Positions 7,284-15,207 of a stretch of 21,125 nt of DNA are shown piece by piece; positions within the stretch are counted from its first letter, which is position 1; every line of letters begins with the position of its first letter. A program made the translations under genes and the position numbers. Under the pieces are notes generated by a model. That model was not told the DNA's origin, ran no database searches, and worked only from the letters and a program-made list of their open reading frames with translations. The DNA comes from CAZWCX01 sp964632945 (GTDB lineage: Bacteria; Planctomycetota; MHYJ01; WSZJ01; CAZWCX01). The DNA lies in NCBI GenBank assembly GCA_964632945.1, contig CAZWCX010000120.1, forward strand, positions 1 to 21,125, in the 5' to 3' direction.

Positions 7284-8438
7284 ATGGCCGACGAGTTCAC
7301 CGGGTCCTTCACCCTCACCACTCCGACCGGGCCCTTCACCGTGGTCCTCGCGCGACAGGAGGGGAATCGCGTGATCGGGACCATGACCGGCGGCGGCGCC
7401 ACCGGGACGATCGACGGGGTCGCGGAGGCGGGGATGTTCGTCGGCGGGATGTCGTTCGGCGGTCCGCACCTGTTCGTGCGCGCCCGACGGGACGGCGCGC
7501 GGCTGACGTTCGAGATGGCGGAGTTCGACCTTCAGGGGCAGGTCGCCTGGGGGACGGCGCGCATGCTGGTCTTCGAGGCGGTCGCGCCTGCGGTTTCCGC
7601 GCCGGCGGCCGCGGCGGGTCCCCGCAACCCGTTCTCGCGTCGCGCCGCGGAGCCGGCGGCGGATCCGCTGGCGGGGGGCTGGACCGGGGAAGGGGTGCGG
7701 CTCCTTCTCGAAGGGCGGGACGGCCGTTGGCGCGGGCGGCTCGAGTTCGCAGGGGAGGGCTTTCCGATCCGGGTCGAAGGCGGTCCCGCGGAGGTCCGGG
7801 GGGTGCTGTGTGAAGGGGGGCAGGACTTCCCGTTCACCGGCCGGATCGACGGTGGGATGCTCGTCCTGCGCTCGGCCCAGGGTGAGTTCCGGCTGACGCG
7901 CGCGGGCGGGGCGGCCCCGGACGCGGCGGCCGCAACCGGTCCGGGGCGCAACGTCTCGATCAACGACGTGCGTCTTCGCGACGACGTCCTGGCCGCGCTG
8001 GAACAGCGGATGCAGGTTCGCGTAGGCGACGGCGAGTACTGGTACGATCGCGCGTGCGGGGCATGGGGAGTGAAGGGCGGGCCGATGCTGGGGGTGATTC
8101 CGGCGCTGCTCGACCTGGGCGGGCCGCTGGCGGCGAACGCTTCGGGGGGCGGCACCGGCGTGTTCGTCAATGGCCGCGAGCTGCACCCGCAGGACGTCGC
8201 GGCGTTGCAGCGGCTCGGGCCGGTGATGCCCGGGCGCTACTGGCTGGACGCGCGGGGAACCGGCGGCGTCGAGGGCGGGCCGGCCCTGTTCAACCTGGCG
8301 ATGCTGGCGCAACAGGCGGGCGGGCAGGGAAAGGCGTGGAGCCACCACTCGAAATGGGGGGACATGCACGTCGGTGGCGACGGCCAGGGGTTCACCTACT
8401 ACATGGACAAGGACGTGAGCTGGAGTTCCGGAGGCTAG
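7284..8438 (+). CDS. Hypothetical protein: tandem beta-rich repeats plus a C-terminal Gly/aromatic module
   Basis: This 384-aa protein has no signal peptide or membrane segment. Residues 1-100 form a beta-rich unit (FTGSFTLTTPTGPFTVVLAR, then GTMTGGGATGTIDG). After an Ala/Pro linker, a second unit of similar design occupies about 128-210 (GGWTGEGVRLLLEGRDGRWR, ending FRLTRAGG). The C-terminal module from about 225 has two related elements: YWYDRACGAWGVKGGPMLG and RYWLDARGTGGVEGGPALFN. Between them is the conserved-looking GGGTGVFVNGRELHPQDV. I recognise this VNGRELHP module from uncharacterised bacterial proteins, but no function is known to me. The last 40 residues are His/Trp/Gly rich. The ATG at 7284 has GGGAG 8 nt upstream; earlier in-frame codons lack coding character. 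Confidence 0.82.
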   Translation: MADEFTGSFTLTTPTGPFTVVLARQEGNRVIGTMTGGGATGTIDGVAEAGMFVGGMSFGGPHLFVRARRDGARLTFEMAEFDLQGQVAWGTARMLVFEAVAPAVSAPAAAAGPRNPFSRRAAEPAADPLAGGWTGEGVRLLLEGRDGRWRGRLEFAGEGFPIRVEGGPAEVRGVLCEGGQDFPFTGRIDGGMLVLRSAQGEFRLTRAGGAAPDAAAATGPGRNVSINDVRLRDDVLAALEQRMQVRVGDGEYWYDRACGAWGVKGGPMLGVIPALLDLGGPLAANASGGGTGVFVNGRELHPQDVAALQRLGPVMPGRYWLDARGTGGVEGGPALFNLAMLAQQAGGQGKAWSHHSKWGDMHVGGDGQGFTYYMDKDVSWSSGG

Positions 8439-8820
8439 GGGCGAGGGCGGACGATCGGCCGGGGGCGCGCCTCGGGCGGCGCCGCCGGGCGGGACCTCGG
8501 GCGGGCGGGACTCGCGGCGGGACGACGGCAAGCCCGCGCCGCGCGTTCGGGGGCGGTCATGGCTGGCGCGTGTATCGCTCCGTGAAGCCGTCCGGGACGT
8601 CCTGGACTCCGAAGGTGGGTCGGCGGCCACTCCACGTTCCGGGCTGTGCCCGTTGCACGGTCCTCTCTCGCGCGTAGCCGGGGTCGCGGCCCCCCCGCCT
8701 CGGTCCGCCCGCCGCCCCGTCCCTTGACGCAAACCACGGCCGGCGCTAGGGTGTACCCTCCGCAGGCCCCCCGAAGCGAAGCGCGGGCCGACGATCTCCC
8801 CTTTCTCTCCGAGGAACCCC
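8439..8820. other. 382-base gap before glnS: GC-rich spacer, possible minus-strand coding remnant, promoter
   Basis: The first part (8439-8550) is extremely G-rich and includes a 12-bp palindrome at 8475-8486. On the minus strand an open stretch from about 8746 to a TGA at 8557-8559 ends in protein-like sequence (GTWSGRRPTFGVQDVPDGFT, then ERYTRQP) but has no good start or ribosome-binding site. It may be the 3' end of a lost gene or chance. The right end (8724-8752) carries the glnS promoter listed separately. Confidence 0.4.
8724..8752 (+). promoter_or_regulatory. Sigma70-type promoter for glnS
   Basis: TTGACG (8724-8729) and TAGGGT (8747-8752) are separated by exactly 17 nt. Transcription would start near 8759, leaving a leader of about 60 nt before the glnS ATG at 8821. 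The -35 box is one base from consensus; the -10 keeps the T1, A2 and T6 positions. The same spacing appears in the other clear promoters of this window. Confidence 0.65.
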
Positions 8821-10548
8821 ATGCAACCGAACGAGACCCCCCCCGCCAGCGACTTCATCCGCGATTTCGTCGCGGCCGACCTGGCCGCCGGACGGACCGG
8901 CGGACGCGTCATGACGCGCTTCCCCCCGGAGCCGAACGGCTACCTCCACATCGGCCACGCGAAGTCGATCGCGCTCAATTTCGGCATCGCCGCCCAGTTC
9001 GGCGGCGTGTGCAACCTCCGGTTCGACGACACCAACCCGACCACCGAGGACATGGAGTACGTCGAGTCGATCCAGAACGACGTTCGCTGGCTCGGGTACG
9101 ACTGGGCGGACCGGCTTTACTTCGCTTCCGACTTCTACGGCAGGATCCACGAGTTCGCGCTCGAACTCGTCCGCAAGGGGAAGGCGTACGTCTGCGACCT
9201 GAACGCCGACCAGACCCGTGAGTACCGCGGCACGCTCACCCAGCCGGGGAAGGACAGTCCCGGCCGCGCGCGCAGCGTGGACGAGAACCTCGACCTGTTT
9301 GCGCGCATGCGCGCGGGCGAGTTTCCCGACGGCTCGCGCAGCCTGCGGGCGAAGATCGACATGGCTTCGCCCAACGTCAACCTGCGCGATCCGGTCCTCT
9401 ACCGGATCAAGCGCACGCCGCACTACCGCACGGGCACGCAATGGTTGATTTATCCGACGTACGACTTCGCCCACGGCTACTGCGATGCGATCGAGGGGGT
9501 GACCCACTCGATCTGCACGCTCGAATTCGAGGCGCATCGGCCGCTCTACGACTGGCTGCTCGAGAACGTCGACGCAACGAACAAGCCTGACCGGCCGCGG
9601 CAGTTCGAGTTCGCCCGTCTGAACCTCACGTACACTGTCATGAGCAAGCGGCGCCTGCTCGAACTGGTCGAGGGGAAGTACGTGCACGGCTGGGACGATC
9701 CGCGCATGCCGACCCTGTCGGGGATGCGGCGGCGCGGGTACCCGCCGGAGGCGATCCGCGCCTTCTGCGACAAGATCGGGGTGACGAAATTCAACGGCAC
9801 GACCGACCTGGCGCTGCTGGAGCACTGCATCCGCGACCACCTCAACCGCACGGCGCCGCGGGTCATGGGCGTGCTGCGGCCGCTCCGGATCGTCCTCGAG
9901 AACTACCCGGAAGGACAGACCGAGGATTTCGAGGTCGCCAACAACCCGGAGGACCCGACGGCGGGGATGCGGAAAGTTCCGTTCTCGCGCGTGATCCTGA
10001 TCGAGCGGGACGACTTCCGCGAGGATCCGCCGAAGGAGTTCTTCCGGCTGGCGCCCGGGCGGGAGGTCCGGTTGCGCGCCGCCTACCTGATCACCTGCAA
10101 GGAGGCGGTCAAGGATCCGGCGACGGGGGAGATCGTGGAGCTTCGCTGCCGGTACGACCCGGCGACGCGGGGCGGGGACGCGCCGGACAAGCGCAAGGTG
10201 AAGGCGACGCTCCACTGGGTCTCCGCCGCGCACGCGCAAGCCGCCGAGGTCCGGCTCTACGATCACCTCTTCACCAAGGCCGACCCCGGGGATGTGCCCG
10301 AGGGGCACGACTACAAGGAGAACCTGAATCCCGGGTCGCTCGAAGTCCTGCGGGACGCGCGGGTGGAGCCGGGAGCGGCGGGGGAGGCGGCGGGTCGCCG
10401 CTTCCAGTTCGAGCGGCTGGGGTACTTCACCGTCGACCCGGATTCGAAGCCGGGGGCGCCGGTGTTCAACCGCACCGTGACGCTCAAGGACACCTGGGCC
10501 AAGGTGGAACAGGCGGCGAAGGGCAAGGAGCCGGCGCGCAAGAAGTAG
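8821..10548 (+). CDS. glnS: Glutaminyl-tRNA synthetase
   Basis: This cytoplasmic class I aminoacyl-tRNA synthetase joins glutamine to tRNA-Gln using ATP. The 575-aa length is slightly above the usual roughly 550. The Rossmann catalytic domain shows PPEPNG (35-40) and HIGH (43-46), then LRFDDTNPTTEDMEYVESI, which is typical of GlnRS/GluRS. The second ATP signature is VMSKR (MSKR 274-277), the GlnRS version of KMSKS. HGWDDPRMPTLSGMRRRGYP follows, another strong family signature. The C-terminal anticodon-binding beta barrels run from about residue 350 and include YKENLNPGSLE and a terminal segment ending FNRTVTLKDTWAKVE. The start is ATG 8821 with GAGGAA 4 nt upstream. The protease gene begins 30 nt after its stop, so the two are probably co-transcribed. 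Confidence 0.97.
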   Translation: MQPNETPPASDFIRDFVAADLAAGRTGGRVMTRFPPEPNGYLHIGHAKSIALNFGIAAQFGGVCNLRFDDTNPTTEDMEYVESIQNDVRWLGYDWADRLYFASDFYGRIHEFALELVRKGKAYVCDLNADQTREYRGTLTQPGKDSPGRARSVDENLDLFARMRAGEFPDGSRSLRAKIDMASPNVNLRDPVLYRIKRTPHYRTGTQWLIYPTYDFAHGYCDAIEGVTHSICTLEFEAHRPLYDWLLENVDATNKPDRPRQFEFARLNLTYTVMSKRRLLELVEGKYVHGWDDPRMPTLSGMRRRGYPPEAIRAFCDKIGVTKFNGTTDLALLEHCIRDHLNRTAPRVMGVLRPLRIVLENYPEGQTEDFEVANNPEDPTAGMRKVPFSRVILIERDDFREDPPKEFFRLAPGREVRLRAAYLITCKEAVKDPATGEIVELRCRYDPATRGGDAPDKRKVKATLHWVSAAHAQAAEVRLYDHLFTKADPGDVPEGHDYKENLNPGSLEVLRDARVEPGAAGEAAGRRFQFERLGYFTVDPDSKPGAPVFNRTVTLKDTWAKVEQAAKGKEPARKK

Positions 10549-10578
10549 CCCGCGGCCGGCCGACCGGAGGAGCGTATC

Positions 10579-13500
10579 GTGACGAACCGCATCGTGCTCG
10601 TGGGGGCGCTGCTGGCGGCGCTCGTGCTTCCCGGGGTGCTGTCGGGTCAGGAGGCCGATCCCGACCTGGTGCAAGGATTCCTGCCCAAGGAGGACCTCGG
10701 CGTCCTGGAGTTCCGGCGGACGCACCCGGAGGCGGACGGGCGCGGGGTGGTGGTGGCGATCATCGACACCGGGATCGATCTCCTTCACCCCTCGCTGCAG
10801 ACCACCTCGGACGGGCGGCCGAAGGTGATCGACTTCTATGATGCGACCGACGGCGGCGAGGTCGAGCTGCCGCTGACCCGCACGCTCGCCGGCGGCGACT
10901 CGGGGTTGTCCGGGCTCACCGGGCGGAAGCTGCGGCTGGGGACCCACGCAGTCGCGGGGCGTGCGTTTCATCTCGGTCGCGTGGCGGCGAAGTCGGTCCT
11001 GCCCGAAGGGGTCGCGGCGCGGGTCAAGGCGGAACAGGAGCGGCAGACGCGCGAAGAGGATCTCAAGGCCAAGGACCGCGCCTTCGGCGCGCAGACCCCG
11101 CCGGCGGAGGCGCCGGCGCCCGAGGACCCGGTCTTCGACCTGGCGGCGTTCCAGGACGGGGAGGGCCGCTGGCGCGTGCTGGTCGACACGGACGGCGACG
11201 GCGACCTGGGCGAGGAGAAGGCGCTGGGCGAGTTCCGCGAGACGCGGGACGTCGGCGTTTTCGCGGATCCGCTCCACGTCGGCTTCGGCGTGAGCATCCT
11301 GGCCGAGGGGCGCCGGGTGGTCCTGCTCACCGACGGCGGTGGACACGGGACGCACGTGGCGGGGATCGTGGCCGCGTACGCGGGTCCGGACTCGCCGCTG
11401 AACGGGCTGGCGCCGGGGGCGCAGTTGATCGCGCTCAAGATCGGCAACCACCGGATGGGCGGGTCGACGAGCCATCTGGCGATGCACAAGGCGATCGACT
11501 ACGCGCGCCGCGCGGGCGCGCGGGTGCTCAACATCTCCTTCGGCGGCGACTCCTGGTTCGGCGACGGTCGGGAGGAGGCCGCGCGGATGCTGGATGAGGC
11601 GGTCGAACGCTGGGGGATGCTGGTGTGCGTGAGCGCGGGAAACAACGGCCCGGCGCTCAACACGGTGGGGAGCCCGGGGACGGCGCGGCGGGTGCTCACG
11701 ATCGGGGCGTATTGCTCCAAGCGCACGCAGCGGACGAACTACGGCGTGCTCGATCCGCGGCGCGAAGACCTGTTCGACTTCTCGTCGCGGGGTCCGCTCA
11801 CCTGCGGCTCGCCGGGGGTCGATTTCGTCGCGCCCGGGGCGGCGTTGAGTCCGTTGCCGACGTGGCACCGGCGGCGCTTCGAGTCGTGGAACGGGACGAG
11901 CATGGCGGCCCCGCAGGCGGCGGGGGCGTTGGCGGTGCTGTTGTCGGCGGCGCAGCAGAAGGGGCTGCCGACGTCGGCCGCGCACCTGGCGATGGCGTTG
12001 CGGCGCGGCGCGCGGACGCTGCCGGATCTGCTCGCGGTCGAGCAGGGGGCGGGGCTGATTCGGGTCGGTCCGGCGTTCGAAGCGCTTGCGGGGTTGCCGG
12101 CGGATCGCGAGCCGGTCTCGTTCGTCACGGAAACGCGCAACCCGACGGGCGTGGGTGCGGGCGTATACGATCGTTGTGTGACCGGCGAGGAGGCATTCGA
12201 CCGGTCGGTGTCGGTGCGGCCCGATTTCGACGAGCGCACGCCGGCGTCGGTGCGCGCGGAGTTCGGCGGGGTCTACCGGATGTCGGCGGACGTCGACTGG
12301 GTGGAGACGCCGGCGCAGGTCTATCTCCATGCCGACGGCAACGAGGTCCGGCTGCGTTTCCATCCCCGGCGGATGCGGGAGGGGCTCAACATCGCGCGCG
12401 TGCGCGGCTGGGGGGTTCCGGTGGAAGCCGGGTCGGGGGTGGCGGAGCCGGCGGGGGCGATGCCGCACGACTTCGAAATCGTCTGTACGATGATTCGGCC
12501 GACGGTACTGGACGGGGCGAATCCGATCTTCCATGCCCAGTGGACGTTCCAGCCGGGGGACCGACGGACCGCGTGGTTGCGGGTCCCCGCGGGGGCGCGC
12601 CTGGCGCGGGTGGACGTGCGCGAGACGGTTGCGGGCGAGATCCCGGCGGCGTACTCGCTGGCGCTGAACGCGCCGACGCTCTGGCGCGAAGTCGGCGCCT
12701 GCACGCAGCGTCGTCGCCTGGACCTGCGTCGGGACGAGACCTCGTCGCTGGAGTTCGCGGCGGAGCCGGGTTCGGTGCTCGAGGTGACGGTGGTCGCGTC
12801 GTGGCGGAAAGGCGCGCGCCGGGACGGCGGATTGAACCTGGACGTTCGGTTCCTGGGGGTCGAGACGGACCCCGGCGAAGTGGCGATCCCGGCGGGCCGG
12901 AATGGGGGGCACCTGCGGCTGCATGCCGCGCGAGGGCCCGCGGCGGGGCGGGTGGAGGCGGCGATCCACGGCCGTCGCGAGCCGCTGGCCGTGGCGTGGG
13001 AGGTGAAAAAGGACCCCCGGCACGCGGATTTCTTCGACGGCGAGACGCTGTTTGAGGCGGTCGGGCGGGCCGGGTTCGAGGGACGGGCCGGGGAGCATCT
13101 GACGTTCGATCTCGGCTTCGACGGCGAGTTCCTCGACATCCTCGACGACTCGTACGTGGAGATACGCGACGAGAACCGGCGGCTCCTGCTGGCCGAGCAC
13201 TTCTGGAGCGGTCGCGTGGAGTTCGATCCGCCGCACGCGGGGGTGTACGACTTCGCGGTGACGGTGCACGACCGCGGCAGCGCGCGGGTGCAGGAGAAGG
13301 GGATGATGGCGCCGGCGCTGATCCGCCGCGTGGGGCCGATCGGCGTGCCGGTGTATGGCGACCTGCTGGCCGGATTTGCGCCCGCGGCGGCGCCGAAGGG
13401 CCCGGCGCAGCCGAACGGGGAGTTCTCGCTGGCGCCGGGCGGGCGGCGTTCGTTCTATCTGCGGCGTCCCGACCTGCCGGGCCCCGGCGAGTACCTGGGG

Positions 13501-14313
13501 ACGGTGACGGTGCACGACGGGCAGGGGCGGGGCGTGCTGGCGCGGGTTCCGTTGCGGATCGACACGCGTCCGGCCGGCGGTCCCGATCCGGCGGCGGCGC
13601 GGGCGCTGGTCCGGGAGGAGGCGCTGCGGACGCTCCGGCGGATCGTGCGCGCGGGTTCCGCGGGCGAGGAGGAGAAGAAGCGCGGCGCGGAGGCGGCGGC
13701 GCTGCTGGCGGCGCTGGACGCGAACGACCTCGAGGGGCGATTGGCGCGCGCGGCGTTCCGGTTCGTCACGGCAGACGGCGTCGAGACGCTGGAGGCGGAG
13801 GCGACCGCAGTGGTCGACGAGGGGCTGAAGGACGTCGGCAATCGGAAGGAACTGCTCGCGGGCGCCTGCGCGTTGCGGGCGGAATTGCGTCGGCGCGCCG
13901 GAAAACTCGCCGAGGCGGAGGCCGACCTCGCCGAGGGGCGCAAGCACCAGGGGGAGTCGGTCTGGCTGGACGAAGTGGAGATGCGGATCCGGCGCGACCA
14001 GGGGAAGTCCAAGGAGGCGCTGGACCTGGCCCGGCGCGCGAGCGAGCGCGATCCGGGAAACGCGCGCTTGCGCAAGGACCTCGTCGACGCGGAGATTGCC
14101 GCGGGGAACCCGGCGAAGGCGCGGCGGATCGTGACCGACTGGCTCGACCGCTGCCCGGCGGACGTGGCCGGATTCGAGGATCTGCTCGGGCGCGTGGAGC
14201 GCGCCGAATCGGCGGCGGCGGAAATGGAGCGGGAGGGAGGGTCCGCGGACGGGGCGGGGAAGGCGGCGACGCCGACGCCCGAGCCGGCGGGGCAGCCGGA
14301 GGCCGGGAAGTAG
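10579..14313 (+). CDS. Exported subtilase (S8) of the tripeptidyl peptidase II type with TPR-like C-terminus
   Basis: This 1244-aa serine protease starts at GTG 10579 (GGAGGA 7 nt upstream). An N-terminal signal peptide (IVLVGALLAALVLPGVLSG) suggests export. FLPKEDLGVLEFRRTHPEAD matches the start of tripeptidyl peptidase II (TPPII). The triad is Asp63 (IIDTGID), His256 (GGHGTHVAG) and Ser441 (WNGTSMAAPQ), with oxyanion Asn355 (SAGNNGP). The roughly 190-residue insert between Asp and His, with VDTDGDGDLGEEKALGEF, is diagnostic for TPPII, as are NGLAPGAQ and SSRGP. Beta-rich, galactose-binding-like domains follow (about 500-950). The last 200 residues are helical with TPR-like repeats. Eukaryotic TPPII is cytosolic, about 1250 aa, and removes tripeptides from free N-termini. 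The glutamates corresponding to human E305 and E331 appear absent here, so strict tripeptide release is doubtful. It sits 30 nt behind glnS. Confidence 0.9.
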   Translation: MTNRIVLVGALLAALVLPGVLSGQEADPDLVQGFLPKEDLGVLEFRRTHPEADGRGVVVAIIDTGIDLLHPSLQTTSDGRPKVIDFYDATDGGEVELPLTRTLAGGDSGLSGLTGRKLRLGTHAVAGRAFHLGRVAAKSVLPEGVAARVKAEQERQTREEDLKAKDRAFGAQTPPAEAPAPEDPVFDLAAFQDGEGRWRVLVDTDGDGDLGEEKALGEFRETRDVGVFADPLHVGFGVSILAEGRRVVLLTDGGGHGTHVAGIVAAYAGPDSPLNGLAPGAQLIALKIGNHRMGGSTSHLAMHKAIDYARRAGARVLNISFGGDSWFGDGREEAARMLDEAVERWGMLVCVSAGNNGPALNTVGSPGTARRVLTIGAYCSKRTQRTNYGVLDPRREDLFDFSSRGPLTCGSPGVDFVAPGAALSPLPTWHRRRFESWNGTSMAAPQAAGALAVLLSAAQQKGLPTSAAHLAMALRRGARTLPDLLAVEQGAGLIRVGPAFEALAGLPADREPVSFVTETRNPTGVGAGVYDRCVTGEEAFDRSVSVRPDFDERTPASVRAEFGGVYRMSADVDWVETPAQVYLHADGNEVRLRFHPRRMREGLNIARVRGWGVPVEAGSGVAEPAGAMPHDFEIVCTMIRPTVLDGANPIFHAQWTFQPGDRRTAWLRVPAGARLARVDVRETVAGEIPAAYSLALNAPTLWREVGACTQRRRLDLRRDETSSLEFAAEPGSVLEVTVVASWRKGARRDGGLNLDVRFLGVETDPGEVAIPAGRNGGHLRLHAARGPAAGRVEAAIHGRREPLAVAWEVKKDPRHADFFDGETLFEAVGRAGFEGRAGEHLTFDLGFDGEFLDILDDSYVEIRDENRRLLLAEHFWSGRVEFDPPHAGVYDFAVTVHDRGSARVQEKGMMAPALIRRVGPIGVPVYGDLLAGFAPAAAPKGPAQPNGEFSLAPGGRRSFYLRRPDLPGPGEYLGTVTVHDGQGRGVLARVPLRIDTRPAGGPDPAAARALVREEALRTLRRIVRAGSAGEEEKKRGAEAAALLAALDANDLEGRLARAAFRFVTADGVETLEAEATAVVDEGLKDVGNRKELLAGACALRAELRRRAGKLAEAEADLAEGRKHQGESVWLDEVEMRIRRDQGKSKEALDLARRASERDPGNARLRKDLVDAEIAAGNPAKARRIVTDWLDRCPADVAGFEDLLGRVERAESAAAEMEREGGSADGAGKAATPTPEPAGQPEAGK

Positions 14314-14315
14314 CC

Positions 14316-14331
14316 GGCCGGGGATCCGGCC
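14316..14331 (+). terminator. GC-rich hairpin directly after the subtilase stop codon
   Basis: GGCCGG (14316-14321) and CCGGCC (14326-14331) are perfect complements around a GGAT tetraloop, starting 2 nt after the TAG. There is no U-run, so termination by this hairpin alone is uncertain. Confidence 0.35.
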
Positions 14332-14367
14332 AGAGCGCGTCGCCGTCTCCCGCGACGGTTCGCGGCA

Positions 14368-14391
14368 GCGGGGCCAACCGGGCGGCCCCGC
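14368..14391 (+). terminator. Second, stronger hairpin upstream of the hydrolase gene
   Basis: GCGGGGCC (14368-14375) pairs perfectly with GGCCCCGC (14384-14391) around an 8-nt loop. It lies 31 nt before the hydrolase ATG. With the hairpin at 14316 it forms a pair in a 109-base gap that has no clear promoter. It could end the glnS-protease transcript without a U-tract, or act in the leader of the hydrolase mRNA. Confidence 0.4.
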
Positions 14392-14422
14392 CCGCCGCCC
14401 CCGGCCCTCTCGAAAGGACTCG

Positions 14423-15103
14423 ATGCAAGAACATCACCTGCGCGTCTACCGCACCGCACGGTACGTCACGATCGGCGCCCCCGGGCCCGGCATCGCTCAC
14501 GTCTGGTTCGCCTGTCACGGCTACCGGCAGCTCGCTGCCCGCTTTGCGCGGCCGCTCGAAGCCCTCGACGACGGCCGGCATTGGGTGTTTGCCCCGGAGG
14601 CGCTGTCCCGCTTCTACCTCGAGGACGGGGCCGGTGCGATCGGTCCGCACGGGCCGGAGTCTCGGGTGGGCGCGACCTGGATGACCCGCGAGGATCGGTT
14701 GACGGAGATCCGGGACTACGTCGCCTATCTGGACGCGCTCCACGACGAGGCGTTTCGGGCGGTGCCGCGCGCGCAGGCGCGGGTGACGCTGCTCGGCTTT
14801 TCGCAGGGAACGGCGACGGCGGCGCGGTGGGCGGCCTTCGGGCGCGCCCGCATCGACCGGCTCGTGCTGTGGGGCTGGGGGGCGCCGCCCGACCTCGACC
14901 TTGCGGTCCTGCGCGACCGGTTGGAGGGGGCGCCGGTGCTCCTGGTCGCCGGTCGCCAGGATCCGGCGACGCCTGCGGAGCGGGTCGCACAAGAGGCCGG
15001 GCGGTTGACCGCGGCCGGGATTCGCGCGGAGACCCTTTGGTTCGACGGCGGCCACGCCCTCGACGAGGGCGTCTTGCGGGGGATCGCCGCCGCGGCCGTT
15101 TGA
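14423..15103 (+). CDS. Alpha/beta hydrolase, phospholipase/carboxylesterase type
   Basis: This 226-aa protein is a probable cytoplasmic serine esterase. The nucleophile elbow GFSQG places Ser127; Asp180 (GRQDPATP) and His211 (DGGHALDE) complete the expected triad in the right order. The N-terminal strand VWFACHGYRQLAARF fits the oxyanion region of the family (HGYR/HGxG). The size matches the carboxylesterase/LYPLA-like group (about 210-230 aa). The natural substrate cannot be read from the sequence; esters of short lipids or acyl groups are plausible. There is no signal peptide. The start is ATG 14423, with GAAAGGA 4 nt upstream. It is convergent with dacB. Confidence 0.88.
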   Translation: MQEHHLRVYRTARYVTIGAPGPGIAHVWFACHGYRQLAARFARPLEALDDGRHWVFAPEALSRFYLEDGAGAIGPHGPESRVGATWMTREDRLTEIRDYVAYLDALHDEAFRAVPRAQARVTLLGFSQGTATAARWAAFGRARIDRLVLWGWGAPPDLDLAVLRDRLEGAPVLLVAGRQDPATPAERVAQEAGRLTAAGIRAETLWFDGGHALDEGVLRGIAAAAV

Positions 15104-15170
15104 TCGGGGCGGGAGCGGGGGTTCGCTTCGGGTGGCGGCGCCGGTCGGGCGGAAGAGGCCGGCCCGGAAA

Positions 15171-15189
15171 CGGCGCACGGCCTGCGCCG
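15171..15189. terminator. Hairpin between convergent genes
   Basis: CGGCGCA (15171-15177) and TGCGCCG (15183-15189) pair perfectly around a 5-nt loop, in the 104-base gap between the convergent hydrolase and dacB genes. It could serve both strands as a transcript end, but no T-run flanks it. Confidence 0.35.
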
Positions 15190-15207
15190 GATCGCGGACC
15201 CGCGCCG

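Noticed and set aside
8475..8486. 12-bp palindrome GGCGGCGCCGCC after the 384-aa gene
   Set aside because: It has no loop, so it would not form a useful hairpin, and such GC palindromes are expected by chance in this composition.
8435..8737. 100-codon minus-strand frame in the gap before glnS
   Set aside because: It is almost wholly Arg, Pro, Ala and Gly, with no ribosome-binding site. A different minus-strand frame is the only one with natural-looking sequence there.
8746..13947. A 1733-codon open frame on the minus strand opposite glnS and the protease
   Set aside because: It is an antisense shadow caused by high GC at third codon positions. Its translation is Arg/Pro/His-rich without domains, and the plus-strand genes here carry clear catalytic motifs.
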